Position numbers and translations under genes: made by a program. DNA of 64,000 nucleotides from Novosphingobium sp. SG751A (GTDB lineage Bacteria > Pseudomonadota > Alphaproteobacteria > Sphingomonadales > Sphingomonadaceae): assembly GCF_013149295.1 (NCBI RefSeq), contig NZ_JABGCB010000006.1:269775-333774 (forward strand), written 5' to 3'. The notes beneath the pieces were generated by a model, which worked only from the letters and a program-made list of their open reading frames with translations, was not told the origin of the DNA and searched no databases. Shown here piece by piece: positions 53,477-62,884 of this stretch. Position 1 is the first letter of the stretch; the number at the start of each line of letters is the position of its first letter.

Positions 53477-54607
53477 TCAACTGCGCGCGACGCTTTCGCA
53501 CAAAGTCACGGTATGGCGTGCCGCCATGGCGTCGCCTTCGCACACCGCGAGGGCCAGTTGGCACGTATAGTCGAGCAGCATATCGGGCAGCGGTTCGAGG
53601 ATGCGTTCGAGCGCCAGGGCATCGGATTGCAATTGAAAATAGAAGATGCAGCGCGCCAGCATATGCAACACCCTGTTGCCCGCCACATCGCCCAGCATCC
53701 GCCATATCAGCACTTGCCCGGAATGGTCGGCTGTGTCGAAATCGCGGGCCTGCAATTCGTCCAGCGTGGCCCGCAGGAGTGCGGCCTGTTGGTCTGTGCG
53801 ATGGACTGCGGCATAGGTCGCGGTGCCCAGATTGATCGACCAGATGATGTCGCGCGATGTTTCTCGGTTCAGGTTTTGCAGCACGAAATGCGGATAAAGC
53901 GCGCGCACCACCGCGCCGGGCGAAGGCTGGCGCAGGGCGATGCCGCCGCCGCGACCGGGGACCATTTCGATCATTTCCAGTTCTTCCAGAATGCGGATCG
54001 CCTGCAAAATGATAGGCCGCCCGCTGGAATGGGTTTCCTCCAGTTCGACCAGCGTGCCCAGCCTGGCCCGCCCGCCCGGAGCGACGGGGCGGGCCTGAAG
54101 GTCGGCCACGATCCGGCGCGCGATGACCAGCGCGCGCGTGTCGCCCGCTGCGGGCAGATGGTTGTCGGCGCGGTCAAAGGTCTGCGCCAGCGCCCCAAGG
54201 ATGCCGCCCACGAAATCGAGCGAGGCGGCCGGGCGCCACGCCATTTCGGGCATCAGTATATCCTGCGCGCTCCGCACCTCGTCCCGCCCGGCGCCGATGG
54301 CGGACAGATAGATGGCCATCAGCTCGGCCGATTCCTCGATTGCGGGAACCCGCAGCGCCAGCCCGCCATGCACACCCCGCCGCACCGAGCCGAGAAAGCG
54401 TGATTCGAGAATCCGCAGCGCCTGCCGCACCGCCTTGGGCGAGGCTTGGTAGTCCTGCGCCAGATCGCGTTCGGGGCCGAACACCGGCCGGCCGTCGCGG
54501 TGATGGGCCAGCAGCGCGGTTTCAAATTCCGCAACCAGTTGGATGGCGGCTTTGCGCGGGCCGTGGGATGGGATTTGCGACGCAATTTCGAGCGATTTTG
54601 TCAGCAT
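53477..54607 (-). CDS. GntR-type regulator with two winged helix-turn-helix domains
   Basis: 376 residues, longer than ordinary FadR/GntR proteins (about 240). Two GntR-like winged helices are visible: residues 37-88 (FGPERDLAQDYQASPKAVRQ, GGLALRVP) and 178-228 (LGTLVELEETHSSGRP, LQAIRILEELEMIEM, GGIALRQP). The parallel ends (RQALRILES.../...GGLALRVP and LQAIRILEE.../...GGIALRQP) suggest a duplication. A helical FCD-like sensory domain fills 230-376. It is divergent from the TonB receptor and GH106 genes, over a region with a 26 bp palindrome, which it may bind. Confidence 0.8.
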   Translation of the reverse strand: MLTKSLEIASQIPSHGPRKAAIQLVAEFETALLAHHRDGRPVFGPERDLAQDYQASPKAVRQALRILESRFLGSVRRGVHGGLALRVPAIEESAELMAIYLSAIGAGRDEVRSAQDILMPEMAWRPAASLDFVGGILGALAQTFDRADNHLPAAGDTRALVIARRIVADLQARPVAPGGRARLGTLVELEETHSSGRPIILQAIRILEELEMIEMVPGRGGGIALRQPSPGAVVRALYPHFVLQNLNRETSRDIIWSINLGTATYAAVHRTDQQAALLRATLDELQARDFDTADHSGQVLIWRMLGDVAGNRVLHMLARCIFYFQLQSDALALERILEPLPDMLLDYTCQLALAVCEGDAMAARHTVTLCESVARS

Positions 54608-54792
54608 GGAATGGTTCCGGGGCGGGGTTGCTTGTTCTGGATGCCGTCCTTCGCGCGATTTTGGACCCTCTTTTCCCTTCGGCGCAAGTCCTAATGCATG
54701 GATTAACAGGTGACGGACCGCTGTGTGCGGCGGATTGTTTTCAGCCTGTGATGAAAAAGTATCACAATAATGATATAGGGTGGAGAGGTTGA

Positions 54793-54818
54793 TTTATTCT
54801 CAAGATATTGGGAATAAA
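54793..54818. promoter_or_regulatory. 26 bp palindrome, candidate GntR operator
   Basis: Arms TTTATTCTCAA and TTGGGAATAAA around GATA, one mismatch in eleven pairs. A possible promoter overlaps it (TTGATT at 54789, AATAAA at 54813, 18 bp apart). It lies 60 bp before the receptor gene. Confidence 0.55.
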
Positions 54819-54877
54819 CTTCTGTGGGTTTCATAAAAACCTTCATCCTCCATTCAATAAATTCAGGAGGATTGTAA

Positions 54878-57556
54878 ATGAGGAAATGGTTTCTGCTTTC
54901 AGCCACGGCGATGGCCTTCAACCTTGCGCCCGCAGGCGCGGCTTTCGCCCAGACTGTCCCCGCCCCGCAGGAGGCCAAGGAGATCATTGTGACCGGCGTT
55001 TTCGCGGCCAAGGCGGCAGAAAAAGCGCCCATTTCGATTAACGTCGTCACATCCAAGGATCTGGCCCAGCAGGTGGCGGTTTCCTCGGCCGATCTGCTCA
55101 AGAATGTGCCCGGTGTGTTTGTTAACTCGGCGCTGGGCGAAATCCGCAATGTGGTGTTCTCGCGCGGGATTTCGGCCAATTCGCTCGATGGCGCGGGCGG
55201 TTATTATTACGTTTCGCTTCAGGAAGACGGTCTGCCGGTCGATCTGCTGACGGCCAGCAATTACGGGCCTGACTACTACCTGCGCTCCGACATCAATCTG
55301 GGGCGGCTGGAGGGCCTGCGCGGGGGCACGGCGGTGATTACCGGCCCGAATGCGCCGGGCGGGATTTTCAACTATATCTCGAAAAACGGCAAAACCGATC
55401 CGGGCGTGGCGGTCGATCTGAAATTCGGCCTTCAGGGCGATGGCAAGCTGCCGCAATATCGGGCCGATGCCTATATCGGGGGGCAGCTGCGCGACAATCT
55501 CTATTATTCCATCGGCGGCTTTCTGCGTCTGGACAATGGCACGCATGATGCCGGCTATGCGCTGAACAAGGGCGGTCAGGTGAAGGCCAATCTGCTCTAT
55601 GAATATGAGGGCGGCTCGCTGCAACTGACCGGCAAATATCTGAACGATGCCAATACGTGGAACGAGTTTACGCCCGCCTTTGGCGGCACCCGCATCGCAC
55701 CGGGCTTTTCCAACGTGACCTCGAACCTGCAACCGGTGTCGGGCAGCCATTGTTACCCCGTGGTAGGCGGGGGCAGCGGTTGCTGGAACCCGTCCAACCT
55801 GGTGCAGAATGAATCGATCGCACTGGGCCTCAACTGGCGACAGGATCTGGGCGGTACGTTCAAGCTGGATAACAAGCTGCGCTATACCTATAACCGATCG
55901 AACTGGGGCGCGGGCGCGGTGCTGTCGGTGGTTTCGCTGCAAGACCCCATCGTCAATATCCTGATGGGCACGGCCTTCCTCCAGCCCGGCACGCTCAACT
56001 ATTACAACGCGAACAGCGGCACTCTGGCCGCTTCGATGCAGGCGGGCGGTTCGGCCAGCGTCTTTGCGCCGGGCTATTTCAACGTCACGGCCAACAATCT
56101 GCCCAATCAGGGCATCATTGCGAACAGCAATCTGCCCGGCAACATCGGCGCCTATGTCGGCTTCGGCAATGCGCAGAAATCATGGTCGAACCAGATTTCG
56201 GATCAGCTGACGCTGACGGGAGACGTGGGCAATCATCACCTTGCTCTGGGCGGCTTTATCGGTCTGGCCAAGCTCTCGACCGATTATTCGGGCGCGCCGG
56301 GCATCGGCCTGATGACCATGACGCCCCAGCCCCAGATGCTGACCGTGACCTATACGCCCAATGGTTCCTCCACGCCCTATCTCGTCACCAGCCCGGCGGG
56401 CTTTGGCGGTATGGGCCAGCCTGCGCTGACCAGCTATAACGGCACGCAGAAACAATATTCGCTCTTCTTCGGCGACAGCTGGAAGGTGACCGACAAGGTG
56501 ACGCTGGAGGCAGGAGGTCGCTGGGAGGCGATTGATTACGACATTCGCAACCAGTCGTGGAATTCCAGCCCCTTTGCCCTGTTTCCTATGGGTTTCGGCT
56601 CGCCTGTGGGCGGGGTCGATGGCAATCCCTATACGCTCTATGACAATGGCGTTTCCAGCGCGGGCGCGGTCTATCGGACACAGCGGAATTACAATTACTT
56701 CAACTATTCGCTGGCCATCGATTATGATGTGAACAACAATCTGACCACCTATATCCGCTATTCCAACGGCAAGAAGGCGCCCGATTTCGGCGGTATCCAG
56801 AGCATCAACACACCGGGGCAAATCGCCACCGCCTTCCCCGCTCCCCAGCGGATTCAACAGGTCGAACTGGGCATCAAATATGCGCGCGGGGGCCTCAACC
56901 TGCAATTCTTTCCCTTCTACAGCCTGCTGCAGAACGTGAATGTGCCCGCCGTGTTCAACTACACCTCCGGCCCCCAGACCGGCCAGCAATATGTCGAACC
57001 GGCGTTTCAGGGCCAGATCAAGACCTTTGGCATCGAAATCGCCGCTGCGGCTCGTGTCACGTCCAGCCTGAACCTACATGGCAACCTGACCTTGCAGGAC
57101 CCCAAGGCCAGCAATTTCTACAACTGGGCGCAGGGGCCCAAAGGCGATGGCACGGATGATGTGAAAACGCTGATCCCGCGCGGGGATGCGGATAACAATC
57201 CCAAGATCATTCTGCGCGGCGGGTTCGATTATGCACCCATCGCCGATGTCAAAATCTTCGGCACCGTGTCCTATCTTGGCAAGCGGGCGGCCAATGCGGC
57301 CAATGCCTTCTATCTGCCCGCGTTCACCACAGTCGACATGGGCGCATCATGGAACATCACCAAGCATATCAAGGCCCAGTTCAATGTGAGCAACCTGTTC
57401 AATCAGGTCGGTATCATGTCCTGGTCGGCCACCGGCTTCCTTGCCAGCCTCAACCGGCAGGGGCTGACGGCGGCGCAATATAACCCGAATGCCATCTATC
57501 CCGTCGTGCCCAGTCAGGCCCGCTCCTTCGTTTGGACGGTGTCGGCCCGGTTCTGA
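54878..57556 (+). CDS. TonB-dependent outer-membrane receptor
   Basis: 892 residues; AGGAGG precedes the ATG. The signal peptide ends AFA-Q at about 25, followed by EIIVTGVFAAKAAEKAPISI and a plug (SSADLLKNVPGVFVNSALGE, GRLEGLRGGTAVITGPNAPG). The barrel ends SFVWTVSARF. The many YY, GG and aromatic residues near loops fit carbohydrate or siderophore receptors. Next to a GH106 enzyme and a GntR-type regulator it probably imports rhamnose-containing oligosaccharides or glycosides. A terminator lies between the two genes, so the receptor is probably expressed at a higher level. Confidence 0.9.
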   Translation: MRKWFLLSATAMAFNLAPAGAAFAQTVPAPQEAKEIIVTGVFAAKAAEKAPISINVVTSKDLAQQVAVSSADLLKNVPGVFVNSALGEIRNVVFSRGISANSLDGAGGYYYVSLQEDGLPVDLLTASNYGPDYYLRSDINLGRLEGLRGGTAVITGPNAPGGIFNYISKNGKTDPGVAVDLKFGLQGDGKLPQYRADAYIGGQLRDNLYYSIGGFLRLDNGTHDAGYALNKGGQVKANLLYEYEGGSLQLTGKYLNDANTWNEFTPAFGGTRIAPGFSNVTSNLQPVSGSHCYPVVGGGSGCWNPSNLVQNESIALGLNWRQDLGGTFKLDNKLRYTYNRSNWGAGAVLSVVSLQDPIVNILMGTAFLQPGTLNYYNANSGTLAASMQAGGSASVFAPGYFNVTANNLPNQGIIANSNLPGNIGAYVGFGNAQKSWSNQISDQLTLTGDVGNHHLALGGFIGLAKLSTDYSGAPGIGLMTMTPQPQMLTVTYTPNGSSTPYLVTSPAGFGGMGQPALTSYNGTQKQYSLFFGDSWKVTDKVTLEAGGRWEAIDYDIRNQSWNSSPFALFPMGFGSPVGGVDGNPYTLYDNGVSSAGAVYRTQRNYNYFNYSLAIDYDVNNNLTTYIRYSNGKKAPDFGGIQSINTPGQIATAFPAPQRIQQVELGIKYARGGLNLQFFPFYSLLQNVNVPAVFNYTSGPQTGQQYVEPAFQGQIKTFGIEIAAAARVTSSLNLHGNLTLQDPKASNFYNWAQGPKGDGTDDVKTLIPRGDADNNPKIILRGGFDYAPIADVKIFGTVSYLGKRAANAANAFYLPAFTTVDMGASWNITKHIKAQFNVSNLFNQVGIMSWSATGFLASLNRQGLTAAQYNPNAIYPVVPSQARSFVWTVSARF

Positions 57557-57584
57557 TGCGCGGATAGACCACGTTCCTCTCCTG

Positions 57585-57624
57585 ATCCTCCGCGGCCTCG
57601 TGCAGGCTGCGGAGGATGATTTTT
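57585..57624 (+). terminator. intrinsic terminator/attenuator between receptor and GH106 genes
   Basis: Stem ATCCTCCGC (57585) / GCGGAGGAT (57609) with inner pairs GCCT/AGGC, then GATTTTT. An ATG at 57616 falls inside this hairpin and is unlikely to be a start. Confidence 0.72.
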
Positions 57625-57639
57625 AACGGAGTCCGGTTG

Positions 57640-60600
57640 ATGCCCAAGCCCTTGCTTTTCTTTTCCCTGCTCGCCGGTTGCGCGCTGGCCGCTCCGCTGG
57701 CGGCGCAGACCACGCTGGTTGAGGGGTTTCAAAACCCGCCCGCCTCGGCCCGCCCGCGCGTGTGGTGGCATTGGCTGAACGGCAATATCACGCGTGAGGG
57801 GATCGACAAGGATCTCGACTGGATGGCCCGGATGGGGATAGGCGGGGTACAGAATTTCGATGCCGGGCTGGCCACACCGCAGATCGTGCCCAAGCGGCTG
57901 GTCTATATGCAGCCCGACTGGAAAGAGGCCTTTCGTCATGCGGTGATGAGCGCCGAGGAAAAAGGGCTGGAATTCACCATCGCTTCCTCGCCGGGATGGA
58001 GCGAGACGGGCGGTCCATGGGTGCCGCCCGAAGACGGGATGAAAAAACTGGTCTGGGCGCAAACCGATGTGCAGGGCGGGCAAAGGTTCAACGGCAGGCT
58101 GGCCGATCTGCCCCATGTCACCGGGCCATTTCAAAACCTGCCGAATTCGGAACCTTTTGCCTCCGGCGCGGATGGCAAATTGCCCGAGGCATCGGGGCAG
58201 GTGGCCGTTCTGGCGGTGCCGGTTCGCGCGGCGGCCTTGCCTATGCCGCGCGTGATGGGGGGCGATGCGGCGGCGCTGCTGGACGATGATCTGCAAACGG
58301 CGCTCGATCTGCCTTTGGCTGCCGATGGCAGCGCTGTGCAGGAAATGGCTTATGACCACCCCGTCTCGGTACAATCGCTTCGGGTCTTTGTTCACGATGC
58401 CCAACCTCCCTTTGCCCCGCCGCGCTATCGTGCCCATCTGGAGGCGCAGGTCGACGGAGCATGGCGTAAGGTGGGCGATGTGGGCCTCTCGGCGGTGGCC
58501 AGCACGATGGCATTCAGCCCGATCACCGCATCACGCTTCCGCTTCGTGATCTCGACCAACTCGGTCCCCTCCGCCGACAATTTTCTGGGCAGCGTGGCGG
58601 GTGCCGACATCACTCCGCTGTTCCCTTCCTCCGGCCCCGTGACAAAGGTCCGCATCGGCGAATTACGCTTTCTGTCCGGCCCTGTCGTGCATCAGGCCGA
58701 AGCCAAGGCGGGCTTTGCCACCGTTGCCGATTATGCCGCAATCGATACGCCCGTAGCGGGGCAGGGCGTGCCCGCCGCCGACATTGTGGACCTGACCGGG
58801 CAGGTCAAACCTGACGGCACGCTGGATTGGACCCCGCCTGCGGGCGTGGCGTGGCGGATCCTGCGCTTCGGCTGGTCGCTGACCGGCAAGTCGAACCACC
58901 CCGCTACCGCCGAGGCTACCGGGCTTGAGGTGGACAAATATGATGCGGCGGCGGTCGAGCGTTATATGCGCCGCTATCTGGCCCTCTACCGTGATGCGGT
59001 TGGGCCGGAATGGATGGGCGAAAAAGGCATACGCGCGATCCTGACCGACAGTATCGAGGTGGGCGCCTCAAATTGGACACCGCGCCTGATGGAGGAATTC
59101 CGCCGGAGGCGCGGCTATGATCCGCTGCCCTTCCTGCCTGCGCTGACCGGGATAGCGGTGGGGTCGGCCGCGCAATCGGACCGGTTCCTGCATGATTTTC
59201 GACAGACTTTGGCCGATCTGATGGCGGACGCGCATTATGGCACCGTGGCTCGCGTCGCGCATGAAAATGGCCTCAAGGTGTATGGCGAGGCGCTGGAGGC
59301 GGGGCGCCCGGTGCTGGGCGATGATATGGCAATGCGGGCCCATGCCGATGTGCCGATGGCTGCGCTCTGGGCGTGGGCGGGGGGCAAGGGAGCGCGCAGC
59401 GGTTATCTTGGTGATATGCGCGGCGCGGCCTCGGTGGCGCATTTCTATGGGCAAAATCTGGTGGCGGCGGAATCGATGACCTCGGCCTATTCGCCATGGG
59501 CCTTTGCGCCCGCTGATCTCAAACCTGTGGTCGATCTGGAATTTGTCGCGGGCGTCAACCGGCCCATCATACACACCAGCGTCCACCAGCCCGAAGATAC
59601 GAAACTGCCGGGCCTTTCGCTGGGCATTTTCGGGCAATATTTCAACCGTCACGAAAGCTGGGCCGAGATGGCGCGGCCATGGGTCGATTGTATCGCGCGC
59701 AGTTCCTATCTGCTGCAACAGGGCCGGTTCGGGGCGGATATCGCGGTGTTCAACGGTGAGGATACGCCCGTGACCACCGCCTTTTCCGCCGCAATTCCCA
59801 AGGGCCTGCCGCGCCATTACGGCTATGATTTCCTCAATGCCGAAATGCTGGGCCTTCTCAAGGTTGAAGGGGGGCGTGAGGCGGTCAGCCCCGGCGGCGC
59901 GCGTTATCGCGCCATCATGCTGGGCGGCACCAGTCGGTTCATGACGCTGGGGACGCTTCGTCGTCTCAAAGCTCTGGCCGAGGCGGGCGTGCCGATCATT
60001 GGCGACAAGCCGCAGCGCTCGCCCGGCATGGCCGACGATCCGGCGCAGTTCGAGCGTGAGGCCGATGCGCTGTGGCGCAATCCGCGCATCATCGCGAGTG
60101 GGGATGTCGAAGAGGCGATGGGCAAGCTTGGCCTTTCCCCGGATTGGCAGAGCTTGACCCCGGCGGGGGCGGATTTGCAATTCGTCCACCGCGTCCTGCC
60201 CGAAGGCGACCTCTATTATGTCAGCAATCCGGGTAGCCAGGCCGTTAAAACCGAGGTCGCCCTGCGCGCCTCCGGCCCCGCGCAGCAAATCTGGAACCCG
60301 CGCGATGGCTCGGCCATTCCGGTCCCTGCGCGCAAAACTGGCGCGGCGACCATCATCCCGCTCGATCTTGCCCCGCATGATTCCCGGTTTGTCGTCTTCC
60401 ACAACTCCCCGCCGCCCAAGGTTGTACAGGGTGCGGAAAAGCCCGTCTTCTCCTTCACCACGCCATGGCGGGTCAGTTTCACCGGCCTCGCTGCGCCCGC
60501 GCCCGTGGTGATGCCGCGCCTGAGTGCCCTCAATACCAGCGCGGGCAAGGCACAGCGCTATTTTTCCGGCACGATAACCTATGGCAACAGCTTCACCTTG

Positions 60601-60864
60601 CCGCAGGTGCTGATCAACGGACGTCTGGCCGGGACGGTGTGGTTTGGCGGCGATCGGGTGAATATTGGCGCGCTGGTGCGCCGTGGGCGCAATGAACTGA
60701 CGGTCCGGGTGGCCAATTTGTGGGTTAACCGCCTGATTGGTGACGCCCAGCCCGATGCCCGACCGGTCACTTGGACGGCGGTGAAAACCTATCGCGCGGA
60801 TGCGCCCTTGCGGCCATCCGGGCTGATTGGGCCGGTGCGTCTGATTTCGCGTGACACACGCTGA
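57640..60864 (+). CDS. GH106 alpha-L-rhamnosidase-like protein
   Basis: 1074 residues from the ATG at 57640 (MPKPLLFFSLLAGC), which has GGAG nine bases upstream. The N-terminus is a signal with possible lipobox LAGC at 11-14; a normal cleavage at AAQ is also possible. The family signature PRVWWHWLNGNITREGIDKD, in parts, and GVQNFDAG are typical of GH106, which remove alpha-L-rhamnose from pectin side chains, flavonoid glycosides and similar compounds. Downstream: HENGLKVYGEALEAG, AESMTSAYSPWAFAPAD and a beta-sandwich end with WFGGDRVNIGALVRRGRN. Length fits. It should act at the outer membrane or in the periplasm with the receptor upstream. Confidence 0.85.
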   Translation: MPKPLLFFSLLAGCALAAPLAAQTTLVEGFQNPPASARPRVWWHWLNGNITREGIDKDLDWMARMGIGGVQNFDAGLATPQIVPKRLVYMQPDWKEAFRHAVMSAEEKGLEFTIASSPGWSETGGPWVPPEDGMKKLVWAQTDVQGGQRFNGRLADLPHVTGPFQNLPNSEPFASGADGKLPEASGQVAVLAVPVRAAALPMPRVMGGDAAALLDDDLQTALDLPLAADGSAVQEMAYDHPVSVQSLRVFVHDAQPPFAPPRYRAHLEAQVDGAWRKVGDVGLSAVASTMAFSPITASRFRFVISTNSVPSADNFLGSVAGADITPLFPSSGPVTKVRIGELRFLSGPVVHQAEAKAGFATVADYAAIDTPVAGQGVPAADIVDLTGQVKPDGTLDWTPPAGVAWRILRFGWSLTGKSNHPATAEATGLEVDKYDAAAVERYMRRYLALYRDAVGPEWMGEKGIRAILTDSIEVGASNWTPRLMEEFRRRRGYDPLPFLPALTGIAVGSAAQSDRFLHDFRQTLADLMADAHYGTVARVAHENGLKVYGEALEAGRPVLGDDMAMRAHADVPMAALWAWAGGKGARSGYLGDMRGAASVAHFYGQNLVAAESMTSAYSPWAFAPADLKPVVDLEFVAGVNRPIIHTSVHQPEDTKLPGLSLGIFGQYFNRHESWAEMARPWVDCIARSSYLLQQGRFGADIAVFNGEDTPVTTAFSAAIPKGLPRHYGYDFLNAEMLGLLKVEGGREAVSPGGARYRAIMLGGTSRFMTLGTLRRLKALAEAGVPIIGDKPQRSPGMADDPAQFEREADALWRNPRIIASGDVEEAMGKLGLSPDWQSLTPAGADLQFVHRVLPEGDLYYVSNPGSQAVKTEVALRASGPAQQIWNPRDGSAIPVPARKTGAATIIPLDLAPHDSRFVVFHNSPPPKVVQGAEKPVFSFTTPWRVSFTGLAAPAPVVMPRLSALNTSAGKAQRYFSGTITYGNSFTLPQVLINGRLAGTVWFGGDRVNIGALVRRGRNELTVRVANLWVNRLIGDAQPDARPVTWTAVKTYRADAPLRPSGLIGPVRLISRDTR

Positions 60865-60901
60865 TTTTTGCTATGATTAAGTATCTTTGGAGTCTCCATC
60901 C

Positions 60902-61501
60902 ATGAAACGCCTTACCTCGCTGCTGCTTTCTGCTCTTGTTGCGACCCCCGCGCTGGCCGCCAGCCAGGGGGCCGATGTGGCCCGGATCGAGCCCGGCACC
61001 TATGCTGCCGACCCGACCCATACCGCCGTTGCCGCGCGGGTCGATCATCTTGGCTTTTCCAAGACCACCCTGCGCTTTGCCAAGGCAAGCGGGGAATTGA
61101 CCTTCGATCCGGCAAAGCCCGAGGCCGCCACGCTGGACGTTTCGGTGGACGCCATTTCGTTAAGCACCGATACGGAAGCGCGCGACAAGGAATTGCGCGG
61201 CGCGGGGTTCTTCAATGCCGCGGCCTTTCCCACCGCGCATTATGTTGCCGACGGACTTGTCCGGGTGGATGCCACCCATGCGCGGGTCAATGGTCGGCTC
61301 ACCTTGCTGGGCGTGACGCGCGACGTGCCGATGGAGGTGACGCTGATCGGGGTGGGCACGGGTCTTGCCAATGACAAGCGGATCGGGGTGACCGGCCATA
61401 TGCAGATCAAGCGGTCGGAATTCGGCATGAAAACCTTCCTGCCCTTTGTTGGCGACGATGTGAGCATCGACATTGACGCCGAATTTTCAAAGAAGAAGTA
61501 A
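60902..61501 (+). CDS. YceI-family periplasmic protein
   Basis: 199 residues with a signal peptide ending ALA-A near 19; the ATG at 60902 has GGAG upstream. The YceI lipocalin-like barrel covers the rest: YAADPTHTAVAARVDHLGF, DKELRGAGFFNAAAFPTAHY, RLTLLGVTRDVPMEV, KRSEFGMKTFLPFVGDDV. YceI proteins bind isoprenoid quinones or other lipids. It is followed after 3 bp by a cytochrome b561-YceI fusion, matching the classical YceI/YceJ pairing. No direct link to rhamnoside use is evident. Confidence 0.88.
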   Translation: MKRLTSLLLSALVATPALAASQGADVARIEPGTYAADPTHTAVAARVDHLGFSKTTLRFAKASGELTFDPAKPEAATLDVSVDAISLSTDTEARDKELRGAGFFNAAAFPTAHYVADGLVRVDATHARVNGRLTLLGVTRDVPMEVTLIGVGTGLANDKRIGVTGHMQIKRSEFGMKTFLPFVGDDVSIDIDAEFSKKK

Positions 61502-61504
61502 AAG

Positions 61505-62749
61505 ATGAACAGCGCCCCTCTCCGTTATCGCCCGATGGCCATCGTCCTGCATTGGATGATTGCTGCCTTGCTGATGTTTCAACTGGGGCTGGGATGGCAT
61601 ATGACCGACATGCCGCGATCGGCGGTGATGTTCGCGGCGTTTCAGTTCCACAAGAGCATCGGCATGGCCATCCTGCTGCTCTCGTTGCTGAGGGTGGCGG
61701 TGCGGGTTGCCTCGCCCCGACCCGCTCCGGTCGAGGGACCGCGATGGCAGACCTTGCTCGCTTCGGGTGTGCATGGGCTGCTTTATCTCTTCATGATCGG
61801 CGGGCCTTTGACGGGATGGGCGCTGGTTTCGACCGCGCCGGTGGCGATGGCGACCTTGCTGTTTCACACGGTGCCCCTGCCGCATCTGCCGCTGGGCCAT
61901 GGCTGGCATGATGGAATTGAGGCGGGGCATTCGCTGCTGGCATGGCTGGGCGCGGGGCTGATTGTTCTGCACATCGGCGGGGCGCTGAAGCATCAGTTGG
62001 CGGCGCGGCGTGAGGAATGGGTGGTGCCGCGCATGATGCCCGCCCATGTCCGCTCTGTGTGGGGCGCGTTGGTGCTGGCGCTGGGCGGGCTGGGGGTCAG
62101 TTTTGCGCTGCCCTGGGGGATCTATCGGACCGTGCCTGTGTCGGCCGCTCCCGTCACGCCCGCGCCCGCTGCGCCTGTGGCTGTTGCTTCTGAAGCGCCT
62201 GCTGTCGAGGAAACTCCGGTTGCCGTCGCATCGGCGGAGCCGGACAAGCCCCTGACCCATGACTGGGCCATCGAGCCGGGCGGGCGTCTGGGTTTTTCCG
62301 CCACGGTCAATGGCGGGCCGGTGGAGGGCCGTTTTGGCAAATGGACGGGCAAGGTCACCTATGATCCTGACCATCCGGAGGCAGCCAAACTGACCGTGAC
62401 GGTTCAACTGGCCAGCGCATCGAGCGGCGACCAGACGCGCGATGGCATGTTGCAGGGGCCTGAATTCTTCGGCTCTTCGCCGATGGGGCGGGCGGTGTTT
62501 GTGGCCAATGGGTTCAAGCCCGCGGGGGGCAGCAAATTTGCTGCCGAGGGTCGTTTGTCGATCAATGGCGTGATGGTGCCGGTCACGCTGAACTTCGACC
62601 TGCGGATTGCCGACAATGGGGCCACCGTCAAAGGCAGCGCCCGGCTCGACCGCACCGCGCTCCATGTCGGCACCGGGCAATGGAGCGGGACGGATCAGAT
62701 CGGTTCGGAAGTTGGCCTTTCCTTCAACCTGAAGGCGCATCGCAAATAG
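61505..62749 (+). CDS. cytochrome b561 fused to a YceI domain
   Basis: 414 residues. The N-terminal 200 are a four-helix b561 (YceJ-like) with paired His heme ligands (VLHWMIAALLMFQ, FHKSIGMAIL, GHSLLAWLGAGLIVLHIGG). A Pro/Ala-rich linker (about 220-250) leads to a C-terminal YceI barrel (HDWAIEPGGRLGFSATVNGG, GRLSINGVMVPVTLNFDLRI). The linker after the fifth hydrophobic segment places YceI in the periplasm. It probably exchanges electrons with a quinone carried by the YceI barrel. The neighbour upstream is a free YceI, so this locus has both a free and a tethered copy. Confidence 0.87.
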   Translation: MNSAPLRYRPMAIVLHWMIAALLMFQLGLGWHMTDMPRSAVMFAAFQFHKSIGMAILLLSLLRVAVRVASPRPAPVEGPRWQTLLASGVHGLLYLFMIGGPLTGWALVSTAPVAMATLLFHTVPLPHLPLGHGWHDGIEAGHSLLAWLGAGLIVLHIGGALKHQLAARREEWVVPRMMPAHVRSVWGALVLALGGLGVSFALPWGIYRTVPVSAAPVTPAPAAPVAVASEAPAVEETPVAVASAEPDKPLTHDWAIEPGGRLGFSATVNGGPVEGRFGKWTGKVTYDPDHPEAAKLTVTVQLASASSGDQTRDGMLQGPEFFGSSPMGRAVFVANGFKPAGGSKFAAEGRLSINGVMVPVTLNFDLRIADNGATVKGSARLDRTALHVGTGQWSGTDQIGSEVGLSFNLKAHRK

Positions 62750-62816
62750 ACGAGAGGAAGGTTACGCTTTGGGCGCGATGTTACTGTCGGCGGGCGATGT
62801 ACCTTTGGCGGAGATA

Positions 62817-62877
62817 CGGTTCTATCGGGTGAAATAGAACCGGCGGGTGAAATAGGGCTGGCGGGGCCGGCCCTATT
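62817..62877. terminator. tandem hairpins between convergent genes
   Basis: CGGTTCTAT / ATAGAACCG (62817-62842), then AATAGGGCTGGC / GCCGGCCCTATT with loop GGG (62851-62877, one wobble). CGGGTGAAATAG is repeated directly at 62826 and 62844. Likely bidirectional terminator. Confidence 0.75.
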
Positions 62878-62884
62878 GGCGGCT

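Noticed and set aside
57616..57639. Upstream ATG for the GH106 gene
   Set aside because: It lies in the right arm of a terminator hairpin and has no room for a ribosome-binding site.
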